Below are positions 36,265 to 44,706 of a stretch of DNA of 64,000 bases, one piece after another (position 1 is the stretch's first letter; each line of letters starts with the position of its first letter). The notes below the pieces were generated by a model that ran no database searches, had not been told where the DNA came from, and saw only the letters and a program-made list of their open reading frames with translations. Both the position numbers and the translations under genes were made by a program. The stretch covers positions 128,450 to 192,449 of the forward strand of contig JAIBBE010000016.1 of assembly GCA_019694835.1 (NCBI GenBank). Reading direction: 5' to 3'. This stretch comes from Fimbriimonadaceae bacterium. Lineage in GTDB: Bacteria > Armatimonadota > Fimbriimonadia > Fimbriimonadales > Fimbriimonadaceae.

Positions 36265-36618
36265 CGGCTGACTTCACGAATAAGAGATTCCTGATGTCGC
36301 CCGAATCCACATCCAAAGTCGACTCCAAAAAGGTCTCGGCCCGGACCTGATCCACTAGAATTCGCACGAAGTCTCTTACAAGCCAACATTGACCAGTACG
36401 ACCGGGCTATCGATGATGGCTTGCCAATGTTTCGATTTCAGCATCGTCGAGGCACTGATGATGATGAAAAGTGCGAACTCTTGACAGATGACGAAATCGT
36501 AGATCACCTCAAATCGAGACCCTACTGCCGTACCGCCTTGGGAAGCCATCTATACCCAAGACAAAGAACGCGACCAGACGTTTCCGGCACACTACCCGAG
36601 ATCCAATACTATGTTTTG
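36265..36618. other. Gap without a confident gene
   Basis: About 350 bases. One frame reads through LEFARSLLQANIDQYDRAID and DGLPMFRFQHRRGTDDDEKC in plus orientation from about 36357, but it has no good start before 36427 and runs into the hairpin and the rtcB 3' end. It may be the remains of a broken gene. No RNA gene or repeat is seen. Confidence 0.4.
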
Positions 36619-36647
36619 GGGTGGCCTTCCAAACTGGAAGGCCACCC
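36619..36647 (-). terminator. Hairpin after rtcB
   Basis: Perfect 12-bp stem (GGGTGGCCTTCC with 36636-36647) and a 5-nt loop, 3 bases beyond the rtcB stop on the minus strand. No T tract follows, so termination is inferred from position. Confidence 0.6.
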
Positions 36648-36650
36648 ATC

Positions 36651-37850
36651 TCAGTCCTTGTACGGATCAAACACGTCAGCACCTGCCATCGCGACCCCGA
36701 TGGGCCTCAGCCGATGCAGAATCCGCACCGTGCCCGCGTGGTGTTCGAGCACGTCGTCGAGGTCCTTGTAGACCTCAGGTGCCTCGTCGGCACCGCCGCC
36801 CCGCAACTCGATCCCTCGCGCCTTCAAGCCCAGCCGAACCGCGTCCCAGTCGACGACGCCCTTCGAGATTTGCTCCTTGACTCCCTTGCGCCAACGCGAC
36901 TTACCCGCCGCCTGGGTTCGGCTCATCACGCGACCGGCACCGTGTACGGTGCTAAAGAGAGCCTTCTCGGAGTCCTCCGATTCGACGCCCTCCAAGATCA
37001 CGGAGATTCCTCCCATGTCGGCACCGACGAAGCCCTTCTGGCCCGGAAACGCCGGAGTGCAGCCCTTGCGGATGACCCAAACCTTGGTCCCGAAGTGATC
37101 CTCCAGCCAGGCGAAGTTGTGGTGGTTGTGAATCTCCTCCACACTTCGCGCGCCGAGGATGCTCAGCACCTTCTCCACGACCACGTCGCGCCCCGCGTAG
37201 GCGTATTCTCCCGCGAGGTGCATCGCTTCGATGTAGTCCTCACCGAGTGCCGATCTCACGTGCAGCAAGGTCGGCGGGGCGTGCATTTCACCGCCGGGCG
37301 CAGGATCATCGAACGACCCGCCAGCCGCCATCGCGAGAAAGCCGCTTGCCGTCTTATGTCCGAATCCGCGGGAGCCGAAGTGGACACCGATCCACAGCGT
37401 TCCTTCCTCGTCCTCGAAGAGGTCCACGTAGTGATTGCCCGAGCCGACGGTTCCAAGCTGATTCGCTGCGCTCTGGATCATCTTGCGCTGCGGCCGGAAC
37501 GCCGCCTTCTCGATCTTCTCCAAGACCGGATGATCGACCGGCGTGGGATTCGGACGTCCGAGGCCGAACCCGATTTGCCGCACGATTTCATCCATGACCT
37601 TTGCGACGTCGACATGCGACGCGAGCAAGTTGGTCTTGACGGCCTTGTTGCCGCAGCCGATGTCGTACCCTACGCCGCTTGGCGAGACGAAGTCGACATA
37701 CGCGACCGCGCCGCCGATGGGCTGCGAGTAGCCGACGTGATGGTCGGCGCACAAGACGGCGAACGGCGCTTGCTCCGCGCAGCGCTCGAGTTGCTCTAGG
37801 GCCGTCTGGTCGACCGGCCCGAAGGTCTTGATCTGAGTGTATTCATTCAT
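36651..37850 (-). CDS. rtcB: RNA-splicing ligase RtcB
   Basis: 399 residues from the ATG at 37850, preceded by GGAGG; the frame is open for another 570 bases upstream but that part is the dxs antisense and a repeat. RtcB joins RNA 2',3'-cyclic phosphate or 3'-phosphate ends to 5'-OH ends using GTP and Mn2+. Visible motifs: SGVGYDIGCGNKAVKTNL with the metal-binding Asp and Cys, GTVGSGNHYVDLFEDEEGTL, EEIHNHHNFAWLEDHFG, and VHGAGRVMSRTQAAGKSRW with the His that takes GMP. No archease gene is adjacent. Confidence 0.95.
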   Translation of the reverse strand: MNEYTQIKTFGPVDQTALEQLERCAEQAPFAVLCADHHVGYSQPIGGAVAYVDFVSPSGVGYDIGCGNKAVKTNLLASHVDVAKVMDEIVRQIGFGLGRPNPTPVDHPVLEKIEKAAFRPQRKMIQSAANQLGTVGSGNHYVDLFEDEEGTLWIGVHFGSRGFGHKTASGFLAMAAGGSFDDPAPGGEMHAPPTLLHVRSALGEDYIEAMHLAGEYAYAGRDVVVEKVLSILGARSVEEIHNHHNFAWLEDHFGTKVWVIRKGCTPAFPGQKGFVGADMGGISVILEGVESEDSEKALFSTVHGAGRVMSRTQAAGKSRWRKGVKEQISKGVVDWDAVRLGLKARGIELRGGGADEAPEVYKDLDDVLEHHAGTVRILHRLRPIGVAMAGADVFDPYKD

Positions 37851-37871
37851 CTCCGGCCTCCTATCGAGGCA

Positions 37872-37985
37872 CCGTGGCGCGGCCGTCCCGCCCGCGCTTG
37901 GACTACTTTCGGGTCTCACCACTCGTTGGGCCGAAACTAGCCCGAAAAAGTTCGAGGCAGCGCGGGCGGGACGGCCGCGCCACGG
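37872..37985. repeat. Long inverted repeat (114 bp, 26-bp perfect arms)
   Basis: Arms at 37872-37897 (starting CCGTGGCGCGGCCGTCCCGC) and 37960-37985 are perfect complements over 26 bp. The inner flanks continue to pair imperfectly (about 12 of the next 18 bases), so a long hairpin of roughly 44 bp is possible. It lies between rtcB and dxs. It looks like a MITE-type element, and it is different from the GAAAGTAC repeat family. Confidence 0.9.
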
Positions 37986-38029
37986 GGGTGAGGTGGAATG
38001 ATACGAGATCGGGAGGTGAGGTCCCGGGA

Positions 38030-39919
38030 CTACGCCTTCTGACCGAGCAACGCCGTCGCCGCCCCGACGATGCCCGCCGCGTCCAAACCGACGGAGGCCC
38101 GCAGAATGGGCTGGGTGCCGTGCTCGACGAAGGCGTCGGGCAAGGCGAGGATCGTGTGGGGAACGTGCCCAAGGCCGTGCGCGTGGAGGATGTCGCGGAC
38201 CTGCTGGCCAAATCCTCCCGCTTGCACGTTCTCCTCGACCGTGATCAGGCGTCCGGTATGGCGCACGGAGTCGATGATCGTGTCGGCGTCGATGGGCTTG
38301 ACGAACCGGGCGTTGATGACGGTCGTCGACAAGCCACGCTCGGCAAGCTCTGTGGCGGCCTGCCAGGCGGGGCTTACCATCGAGCCGAGGGCGACAATGG
38401 TCAAGTCGTTCCCTTCGCAAAGAGTCTCTGAGCGCCCGAACGAGATCGCTGAGCGGGCTTCGGGCAAACGGTCATCGCTCGAGCCGCGCGGATAGCGGAT
38501 GGCGAGGGGGCCTTGGTCGAAGGTCGCCGCGAAGTGGGCCATCTGGCGCAGTTCGGTCGTGTCGCGCGGGGCGATGATCGTCATGTTCGGCAGGCAGGTC
38601 AGGTACGAAAGGTCGAACGCACCGTGGTGGGTCGGGCCGTCGTCTCCGACCAGCCCAGCCCGATCCATGAAGAACCGTACCGGCAGATTCTGGATGCAAA
38701 CGTCGTGGAGCACCTGATCCCAGCCGCGTTGCAGGAACGTCGAGTAAATCGCGCAGAAGGGTCGCAGGCCACCAGCGGCGAGACCGGCAGCAAACGTAAC
38801 TGCATGCTGCTCAGCAATGCCAACGTCGTAGTAGCGATCGGGAAAAGTCTTGCTGAACTTCGTCAGGCCGGTTCCGTCGGGCATCGCCGCCGTGATCGCG
38901 ACGACACGCTCGTCTTCCTCCGCGCACTCGATCGCGGCTTCGCCGAAGGCCTGGGTGTAGGTGACGGGTCCCGCTGCCTTTGCCATCTCGCAGCTTTCGA
39001 GATTGAAGGGAACGACGCCGTGCCACTTGCAGGCGTCCTCTTCAGCCACGTCGTAACCCTTGCCCTTTACCGTCAGGGCGTGAACAAAGACGGGCCCGTT
39101 GAGTTCGCGGACATTTCGGAAAATCTCGAGCAGAGTAGCGAGATCGTGTCCGTCGACGGGACCGATGTACTCCCATCCCATCTCCTCGAAGATCGTGCCG
39201 GTGTCCTCGGGCGCGAAGTAGTGGGTGATGCCGTGGCGCAGACCAGCGGCGACGCGGGTCATCGGTGACGGAAGCCTCTCCGCGACTCGCTTGGCTCGGT
39301 GGGCCAGATCTTGAAGAACCGGTCGGCTGCGAAGGCGTTGCAGATAAGTCGTCAACGCCCCGACGTTGGGGGCGATGGACATGCGGTTGTCATTCAAGAC
39401 GACCGTCATATCGGTGCCGAGGTCGCCGCCATGGTTGAGGGCTTCCCAACTCATTCCGGAACAGATCGCAGCGTCGCCGGTGACGGCGACGACTTTCTCC
39501 GTCGTTCCCAGTCGGTCGCGAGCGGCCGCGAATCCGAGGCCAGCCGAAATCGCGGTCCCCGCGTGCCCGGCGCCAAAGGAGTCCAGTTCGTGCTCGTCGC
39601 GCTTGAGGAACCCGGAAAGCCCCTTGTGCTTGCGCAGGGTGTCGAAGCGGTCCAAACGCCCGGTCAGCATCTTGTGCGGATATGCCTGGTGTCCCGTATC
39701 CCAAACGACCTTGTCCGGAGGAAGCGAGTACGCGGCGTACAGGGCAACGGTCAACTCGACCGTGCCTAGGTTGGAGCTAAAGTGCCCGCCGGTCTGGCTC
39801 ACCCGTTCAAGAATGGCCCGTCGCACTTCGTCGGCCACCTGCTTGAGTTCCTTGAGGCTGAACTTGTGGAGGTCGGTCGGCTCGACGATTTGGGAAAGGA
39901 GAGGCAGGTTCGCGTCCAT
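38030..39919 (-). CDS. dxs: 1-deoxy-D-xylulose-5-phosphate synthase
   Basis: 629 residues, full length. It condenses pyruvate and glyceraldehyde 3-phosphate with thiamine diphosphate, the first step of the MEP isoprenoid pathway. Motifs: GGHFSSNLGTVELTVALYAA near the start, VVWDTGHQAYPHKMLTGR, VTGDAAICSGMSWEALNHGG with VVLNDNRMSIAPNVGAL (ThDP site), and EQHAVTFAAGLAAGGLRPFC in the transketolase pyrimidine domain. FVKPIDADTIIDSV and TVEENVQAGGFGQQV mark the C-terminal domain. Confidence 0.96.
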   Translation of the reverse strand: MDANLPLLSQIVEPTDLHKFSLKELKQVADEVRRAILERVSQTGGHFSSNLGTVELTVALYAAYSLPPDKVVWDTGHQAYPHKMLTGRLDRFDTLRKHKGLSGFLKRDEHELDSFGAGHAGTAISAGLGFAAARDRLGTTEKVVAVTGDAAICSGMSWEALNHGGDLGTDMTVVLNDNRMSIAPNVGALTTYLQRLRSRPVLQDLAHRAKRVAERLPSPMTRVAAGLRHGITHYFAPEDTGTIFEEMGWEYIGPVDGHDLATLLEIFRNVRELNGPVFVHALTVKGKGYDVAEEDACKWHGVVPFNLESCEMAKAAGPVTYTQAFGEAAIECAEEDERVVAITAAMPDGTGLTKFSKTFPDRYYDVGIAEQHAVTFAAGLAAGGLRPFCAIYSTFLQRGWDQVLHDVCIQNLPVRFFMDRAGLVGDDGPTHHGAFDLSYLTCLPNMTIIAPRDTTELRQMAHFAATFDQGPLAIRYPRGSSDDRLPEARSAISFGRSETLCEGNDLTIVALGSMVSPAWQAATELAERGLSTTVINARFVKPIDADTIIDSVRHTGRLITVEENVQAGGFGQQVRDILHAHGLGHVPHTILALPDAFVEHGTQPILRASVGLDAAGIVGAATALLGQKA

Positions 39920-39961
39920 GGCTTGATCTACCTAACGCCTACGAGTCGGCAAAGGATTCCG

Positions 39962-40345
39962 TTACTCTAGGTCCTTGGTGGAAATGCCGACCTGCACCGC
40001 TTCCAGTACGTTGCCATCGGGGTCGGCAAAGTCGAGGATCACGGCGCCGGGTATGTCGTGATAGTCGCTGAACAGGGTTGCCCCCGCGGCCTCGAGGCGC
40101 GCACGCATGGCCTTGATGTCGGTAGTTCGAACGCCGATGAACCAGCCTTTTTGGTAGGGCGCGCCGAATGGCGCGGACGCGCCTTCGAGGGGCGGGTGGA
40201 TTCCAAGCATTCCGTCGCCCACCTTGAAGTCGCTCCAATACGGGCTGATGTGCCCCGGCTCCAACCCGACGACATCGCGATAGAACGCGACCGACCGGTC
40301 CATATCCGAGGTCTGACACCACAGCGTGTGAAATCCGGTGATCAT
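39962..40345 (-). CDS. VOC (glyoxalase-like) family protein
   Basis: About 127 residues from the ATG at 40345 (an ATG at 40357 is alternative). A single VOC domain: MITGFHTLWCQTSDMDRSVA, FYRDVVGLEPGHISPYWSDF, GWFIGVRTTDIKAMRARLEA, then DIPGAVILDFADPDGNVLEA with the Asp-Pro-Asp-Gly-Asn turn. Such proteins are metal-dependent lyases, dioxygenases or resistance proteins; the substrate is unknown. The first ~30 codons are duplicated at 42.7-42.8 kb. Confidence 0.87.
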   Translation of the reverse strand: MITGFHTLWCQTSDMDRSVAFYRDVVGLEPGHISPYWSDFKVGDGMLGIHPPLEGASAPFGAPYQKGWFIGVRTTDIKAMRARLEAAGATLFSDYHDIPGAVILDFADPDGNVLEAVQVGISTKDLE

Positions 40346-40442
40346 AAGCCGTAGCATGTCACGGTCATGGGTGAATCGTCAAGCGTGAGCAACTTTAGGG
40401 TTCATCGGCGGCGGATGCGGCTCAACCGATGACGCTTGGTGA

Positions 40443-41138
40443 TTACCGATTTGAACTTGCGAGCCGATCAGCACGTTCTCGAAACTCTCGTATTAGCTCG
40501 TCCCATGTCTTAAATGAAGCTTCAGGGCGCCTCTGTTGGTCCATGTCTGACCATCCAAGTACGCCGGTCGAACTCAGGGCATCCTTGTCCGAAGCCAGCG
40601 AATCCGCAAAATATCGCCACTTGCCAGCAGAGTCAGTGTCGGGCATCCGCAAATAGAGAGACGAAAGGTAGAGGGTCGAGATTGCAGGAATCAACTTTGG
40701 ACCAGCCTCGGTCTCAAAAAGGCTTACCTCAAACCGAGACCTTCTTCCATCGGGAGACGTGAAAACGGCAATGGACGACATATGCCCCTGACCCCTGATT
40801 TCGTCCAATTGTCGTTCTGAACTCAGCACGAAGCCTCTCGTTCGAGGCCAGATAATCTTCTCGATGAAGCTTCGAGCTTTTACCCGCTCGAACTTACCCC
40901 TGGCGTACTCTTCGTCATCGAAATATTTGAGAATGCAATCGGTGTCCTGACGTGCGATGCACGCGTGAATCGACTCAGCTCCTTCGACAAGAGTGGGTTG
41001 TCGCCTCGTCATGAAGTAGCCGATTGTAGTTAGACCCAGCACTACGACCAAGGCGATCCACAGCAACCACTTGTGCCGCGATTTGGAGGAAATCGATGAC
41101 CTAGTGTCTACTCGCACAGTCCCGAACCAGTATTGCAC
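40443..41138 (-). CDS. Membrane-anchored protein of unknown function
   Basis: 231 residues with one N-terminal membrane helix (KWLLWIALVVVLGLTTIGYF) and an external domain of about 180 residues (ESIHACIARQDTDCILKYFD, IIWPRTRGFVLSSERQLDEI, RRSRFEVSLFETEAGPKLIP). The layout is similar to NTF2/DUF4878-like lipid-transfer-like domains, but the match is weak. It is the last gene of a four-gene minus-strand set; its start overlaps the Cys-rich gene by 31 bases. Confidence 0.65.
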   Translation of the reverse strand: MQYWFGTVRVDTRSSISSKSRHKWLLWIALVVVLGLTTIGYFMTRRQPTLVEGAESIHACIARQDTDCILKYFDDEEYARGKFERVKARSFIEKIIWPRTRGFVLSSERQLDEIRGQGHMSSIAVFTSPDGRRSRFEVSLFETEAGPKLIPAISTLYLSSLYLRMPDTDSAGKWRYFADSLASDKDALSSTGVLGWSDMDQQRRPEASFKTWDELIREFRERADRLASSNR

Positions 41139-41485
41139 TCAGAGAGATGAGGCGCGTTCTCCTTCCAAGCGTGACCCCAGAAGTATGTTGAGCCACTACG
41201 GCAGCATTGATTGCGCCAGTAGGCTTGAACGCACTGATAGAGGCCGTACGCGCGGCAGCAACCGGCTGACCAATTCGTGGGTGGTGGCAATAGGGGTGTG
41301 CAACTAGCTTCCGGAGCTACGCAGGGATTGGGCATGGTCGGAGGATTTGCGGGCTGATCCCCACAGGGGAAATCGCCCCCGTCTTCCGGATACTCTGTCG
41401 GAAAATCAGCCAGGGCTTCTCGCACTGTCATAAGGAGCGCTAATCCCACTGCCAAACCGACGATTCGAAGGACATACTTAGTCAT
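41108..41485 (-). CDS. Secreted Cys-rich small protein
   Basis: About 125 residues from the ATG at 41485, with GGAG 6 bases before it (an ATG at 41497 is also in frame). A signal peptide (LRIVGLAVGLALLMTVREAL) is followed by a mature part with ten cysteines: single Cys in DFPCGD, NPCV, ASCT, then WSAGCCRAYGLYQCVQAYWR, NQCCRSG and two near the end (SECNTGSGLCE). No known toxin or enzyme domain is recognised. The even number of Cys and the thioredoxin-like gene in the same operon suggest a disulfide-bonded secreted peptide or protein. Confidence 0.7.
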   Translation of the reverse strand: MTKYVLRIVGLAVGLALLMTVREALADFPTEYPEDGGDFPCGDQPANPPTMPNPCVAPEASCTPLLPPPTNWSAGCCRAYGLYQCVQAYWRNQCCRSGSTYFWGHAWKENAPHLSECNTGSGLCE

Positions 41486-41510
41486 CTGTTTCTCCATGTT
41501 GTCTTTGTCA

Positions 41511-42077
41511 TCATTCCACGGGTTCAGCCCACCATTCGGGGCTTGGAACGCCACGCCTGCGAATATTGACGGCACGGCCATTGACGAAAATTCCTAGGGC
41601 AGTCTTAGTTGTGTAAGGTGCCCAGAACTTCGTGCCTTCTGGGTTACATTGAGGGTCTGAAAATAGGATCATGTTCTGCTTGAACTTTCGCAGATCACTG
41701 TCACCATGCGGCCCATGGTCTATCCAGTACTGGTAACCAAGCTTCAATTCATTAGGCTCAATGCTTGATTTGTATCCGCATGGGCTGCGCCAGAAGTTGA
41801 CGCCAAGGCCCAAAAGACTCCCATAAACGTAGGAGTATGTGGGTAAGGCCATTGTCCGGGCCGAGTCATAGGTATCTATCCCATCGAATTCGTCCCTGTA
41901 CAATTGAACGGCTACATGAAGTTGCCTCAGTCGCGATTGAGACGATGACACTGCGGTACCTTGATAGACTGAACGAAAGACGGGAAACAGCAAGGCCGCA
42001 AGCAATACGACTATCCCGATCGCAACCAGGGCCTCAAGCAGTGAGAACGCATCTACCCGAAAAGAAGTTCGTCTCAT
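41511..42077 (-). CDS. Type IV pilin-like protein (prepilin N-terminus)
   Basis: 188 residues. The N-terminus has a prepilin peptidase site: A-FSLLEALVAIGIVVLLAAL, with Glu at +5 and a long hydrophobic helix. The following QSRLRQLHVAVQLYRDEFDG resembles DUF1559/H-X9-DG-type pilins common in Planctomycetes and Armatimonadota, and the C-terminal part contains FSDPQCNPEGTKFWAPYT. It overlaps the upstream thioredoxin-like gene by ATGA. It probably sits in the envelope as a pseudopilin. Confidence 0.82.
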   Translation of the reverse strand: MRRTSFRVDAFSLLEALVAIGIVVLLAALLFPVFRSVYQGTAVSSSQSRLRQLHVAVQLYRDEFDGIDTYDSARTMALPTYSYVYGSLLGLGVNFWRSPCGYKSSIEPNELKLGYQYWIDHGPHGDSDLRKFKQNMILFSDPQCNPEGTKFWAPYTTKTALGIFVNGRAVNIRRRGVPSPEWWAEPVE

Positions 42078-42589
42078 GGGGCCTGGCTCCTTATGAACTC
42101 TTCTAGTGTCGCAATTCCTGATGGTACTTGTAGCACATAGCCATCGGGGCGAACTCTACAAACCTGTATTGCTCGTTCGGTAAATGCTGGTGGAAGCCCT
42201 GCTATTTGGTCCTTCGTAACAATCAAGATGCCATCAGCGCCGAGTAGCCACTCATAATGATCCCGCCACAATGAAGGGACTATGACCACCGCAGTTTCGC
42301 GCACTCCTGCAAAGAGCGAGGGTGATGCGCTCTTGGCAGAGCAGCTTGAGCACGGAGGCAACGAAATTAGTAGGAGACTCGTCGTACCTTGCCGGGGTTC
42401 AATGCGTCTGTTTTGGGCATCCACCTTTGGCAAACTTAGTTTCAAGCCGGATAAGTCCCTAATCCACCTATCCTGCCCTTGACCGGACACGCGGTTAGGG
42501 ATGCTAGAAGTATAGGCAACAACAAAGAAGCTTAGTGAAAGAGATAAGCTCACCGTCGCAAGCAACTCTACAGTGCTTAAGCGCACCAT
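42074..42589 (-). CDS. Thioredoxin-like membrane-anchored protein
   Basis: 171 residues, first gene of the four-gene set. An N-terminal helix (LLATVSLSLSLSFFVVAYTS) anchors or exports it. The domain has LLLISLPPCSSCSAKSASPS, a strand followed by a CxxC at the thioredoxin position, then VVIVPSLWRDHYEWLLGADG and a cis-Pro-like region LQVPSGIATLEEFI. A thiol-disulfide role outside the cytoplasm is inferred. TTGACT, a possible -35, is upstream but no clear -10 was found. Confidence 0.65.
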   Translation of the reverse strand: MVRLSTVELLATVSLSLSLSFFVVAYTSSIPNRVSGQGQDRWIRDLSGLKLSLPKVDAQNRRIEPRQGTTSLLLISLPPCSSCSAKSASPSLFAGVRETAVVIVPSLWRDHYEWLLGADGILIVTKDQIAGLPPAFTERAIQVCRVRPDGYVLQVPSGIATLEEFIRSQAP

Positions 42590-42692
42590 GATGCATCGAG
42601 CATGCCATGAACCGAGTATCTGGAGTCAATGGCTTGGGGGGGGCATCATGCCAAAATTGCGGCAATAATATGGCACACCCTCTTGGTTTCGC

Positions 42693-42812
42693 TCAGACTG
42701 TTGGAGGAGTTGGGTCGTCCCGGGCCACGTCGCGGCAAAAGTCCACCGACCGGTCCATGTTCCATGTCTGGCACCACATCGGGTGAAATCCGGTGATCAT
42801 AGGCCGTAGCAT
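42693..42812 (-). pseudogene. Truncated copy of the VOC gene start
   Basis: From 42812 down, the minus strand encodes MLRPMITGFHPMWCQTWNMD then RSVDFCRDVA, matching the start of the VOC protein at 40357-40270, after which homology ends in RDDPTPPTV and a stop. The two DNA segments are about 85% alike over roughly 80 bases and point the same way. Fragment of a duplication. Confidence 0.85.
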
Positions 42813-42916
42813 GTCACCGCAAGCCGGGCGGGAAGCCCTATACCCCTGGCGTACCCGCCGACAAGGCAGCACTTCGGTCAAGATCACAGTTGGAGGCCTC
42901 ACCGAAACCTCCTTGC

Positions 42917-44074
42917 TCAGCCTTTGGGCGCGGGAGAGGGGAGCACGAGACTCGACTTCTGCGCCTTTTGCAGCGCCCCGATGTCACGCGCCGTGAGCTT
43001 GAGTTGCGTCGGAGCCTTGCTTCCCTCCTCGACCGCACTCATCAACGCCCCGTCTCCTTCGACGTGCTCGATTCCGAGCGCATGACCCAACTCGTGGGCG
43101 AGGATGATCGCCAGGTGGTTCTCGTCAGAGAATGCGAATACTTCGATTCTCTCCACCACCGACCCTCGCCGAACGCATTGGCCGAGCTGCACGGCAGTCT
43201 TGCCGTACTGAGTGTTGAAGGCTTCGACGGCGCGATTGAGGGCTTGTGCCTGCTGGTTGCGTCGCTCAACCAGCTGGTCCACCTCTACTTTGAACCTTTC
43301 GAGAGCCTGCACGGCTTGCAGTAATCGGTTGCGATCATCGTCAAGACTCCTCCTCTCCTCATCCAGCACCGACGCCGCTTCGGGAGCGGCTCCGCCTTGG
43401 CTATTGACCTCCTCTACCCGCCGATTGAAGTCATCGAGCTTGGCATCGTAAGCTTCCTTTTGGCTCTGAAGTCGCTTGTTTTCCGCGTCCAACTTGGCGA
43501 CGGCTTCTTTGCTTTCCTGATCCGCCTTGCCGACCGAAAGACGCCGCTTCTCGATCTCCGCTTCAGCGGTTTGCCGCGTATTCCAGAGTACTTGGCGATG
43601 ATCGTATACGAGATCAATGGGGAAGCCACGGGTCGAGTCGAAGGTGAACAGCGGCTTTCCGGCAGCAGATTCCCACAATTCAACCGCCCTTTCAACTGCC
43701 GTCTGAACTTGCGCCGCGCTGACTCTGAACTCCGGGCTGATGTTGCCGATTCGCCAGAGAATCCCGGGCTCTGATTTTGGGTTTGCTGTGGACTTCGTCG
43801 TCTCTGTGGACTTGACCTGTGGAGAGGTTTCATGCTCCCTCGGTGTACGCCCGGTAAAGAAGAAGAACACGACCAGGGAAAGGGCAGCGGCAACCCCCGC
43901 AACCCAGCCGGCGATCTGCAGATTTCGACGCCGAGACGATTGCACTCCGGCACGTGGGCTAAATCGAAAGCGATGGCCGCACCGGCCACACCGAACCCGC
44001 TTCTCGGCGTCGGTGTCAGGCAGTCGCAGACGCTGACTGCAATTCGGGCATTGGATCACCACGTGATCGACCAT
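42917..44074 (-). CDS. Zinc-ribbon membrane metalloprotease (metzincin-like)
   Basis: About 385 residues from the ATG at 44074. The N-terminus is a zinc ribbon of the MJ0042 type (QCPNCSQRLRLPDTDAEKRV then RCGRCGHRF), followed by a membrane helix (VAGVAAALSLVVFFFFTG), a long coiled coil (about residues 170-270, rich in E/K/Q), and a protease domain with IILAHELGHALGIEHVEGDG (HExxHxxGxxH) and LMSAVEEG. Active-site residues are complete. The last residues SLVLPSPAPKG are encoded by an arm of a dispersed repeat. Confidence 0.82.
   Translation of the reverse strand: MVDHVVIQCPNCSQRLRLPDTDAEKRVRCGRCGHRFRFSPRAGVQSSRRRNLQIAGWVAGVAAALSLVVFFFFTGRTPREHETSPQVKSTETTKSTANPKSEPGILWRIGNISPEFRVSAAQVQTAVERAVELWESAAGKPLFTFDSTRGFPIDLVYDHRQVLWNTRQTAEAEIEKRRLSVGKADQESKEAVAKLDAENKRLQSQKEAYDAKLDDFNRRVEEVNSQGGAAPEAASVLDEERRSLDDDRNRLLQAVQALERFKVEVDQLVERRNQQAQALNRAVEAFNTQYGKTAVQLGQCVRRGSVVERIEVFAFSDENHLAIILAHELGHALGIEHVEGDGALMSAVEEGSKAPTQLKLTARDIGALQKAQKSSLVLPSPAPKG
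42926..42953. repeat. Single arm of the CTCCCCTCTCC repeat family
   Basis: GGGCGCGGGAGAGGGGAGCA is one arm of the element found whole at 49062 and 60903; here it lies inside the 3' end of the protease gene. Confidence 0.7.
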
Positions 44075-44163
44075 CTTGCTCAACGCTACCCCTAGGATGT
44101 GCATTCCCGTCGACTTTCGTTGCGAAATCGTGAAGAAGGTAGCGCTTGCCCGTAAAGTCGGGT

Positions 44164-44169
44164 TAGAAT
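44164..44169 (+). promoter_or_regulatory. -10-like TAGAAT of the cNMP-binding gene
   Basis: TAGAAT ends 6 nt before the GTG start at 44176; a leaderless transcript is inferred. Confidence 0.45.
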
Positions 44170-44175
44170 CAAAGT

Positions 44176-44652
44176 GTGCATGAACTTGAATTGTGCGAGG
44201 TGTTGCGACACAACTACCTCGTGAGAGGGCTTTCTTGGGATCAAGTACTCGGCATGGCCAGTTCGGCCAAGGTCGAAACTTACGACGGAGGCGAGATTAT
44301 CGTCCGTCAGTTCGAGAAGGACAACGACCTGATTGTGGTCCTCGAAGGCGAAGCTCGGATCAAGTCGTTCTCCGGCGAAACGGTGGCCGAGGTAGGACCG
44401 GGCAGCATCATTGGCGAGGTCGCACTCATCGACGATCAGCCACGCTCGGCAACGGTGACGGCGGTCGGACGGACGGTCGCGGCAAGGATTTCGGGCAAGG
44501 CCATTCGAAAGCAGATGGAGACCGATCTGCTGCTTCGGGCGGTACTCAGTGAGAATATCGCGCGCGTTCTGTGTCGGCGGTTGCGAGCGGTAAACGTCCA
44601 ACTCGACCTTGCGCAGCCGCGCATGGATGAGCGGATCGCGGTGAATCCGTAA
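44176..44652 (+). CDS. Cyclic nucleotide-binding domain protein
   Basis: 158 residues from a GTG start. A single cNMP-binding beta-roll: VETYDGGEIIVRQFEKDNDL, IVVLEGEARIKSF, and the phosphate-binding cassette GPGSIIGEVALIDDQPRSAT with the usual Gly-Glu and Arg. No DNA-binding helix-turn-helix follows, only a C-terminal helix (LLRAVLSENIARVLCRRLRA). It probably senses a cyclic nucleotide or acts as a structural subunit. The output is unknown. Confidence 0.88.
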   Translation: MHELELCEVLRHNYLVRGLSWDQVLGMASSAKVETYDGGEIIVRQFEKDNDLIVVLEGEARIKSFSGETVAEVGPGSIIGEVALIDDQPRSATVTAVGRTVAARISGKAIRKQMETDLLLRAVLSENIARVLCRRLRAVNVQLDLAQPRMDERIAVNP

Positions 44653-44706
44653 GGTCCTAAGTCCTGAATTGACCTCGGCATGCGGTTTGGCTGGCGTCTG
44701 ACGAAG

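Noticed and set aside
36421..36771. 116-codon plus-strand frame
   Set aside because: It runs through the rtcB terminator hairpin into the antisense of rtcB and resembles no known protein; at most a gene remnant.
37851..38420. Upstream extension of the rtcB frame
   Set aside because: It crosses the inverted repeat and the antisense of dxs; the ATG at 37850 has a GGAGG site and matches the family start.
42530..42700. Methylamine-dehydrogenase-like (mau) assignment for the thioredoxin/Cys-rich operon
   Set aside because: The Cys-rich protein lacks a recognisable MauA pattern, and there is no MauE or MauB-like gene.
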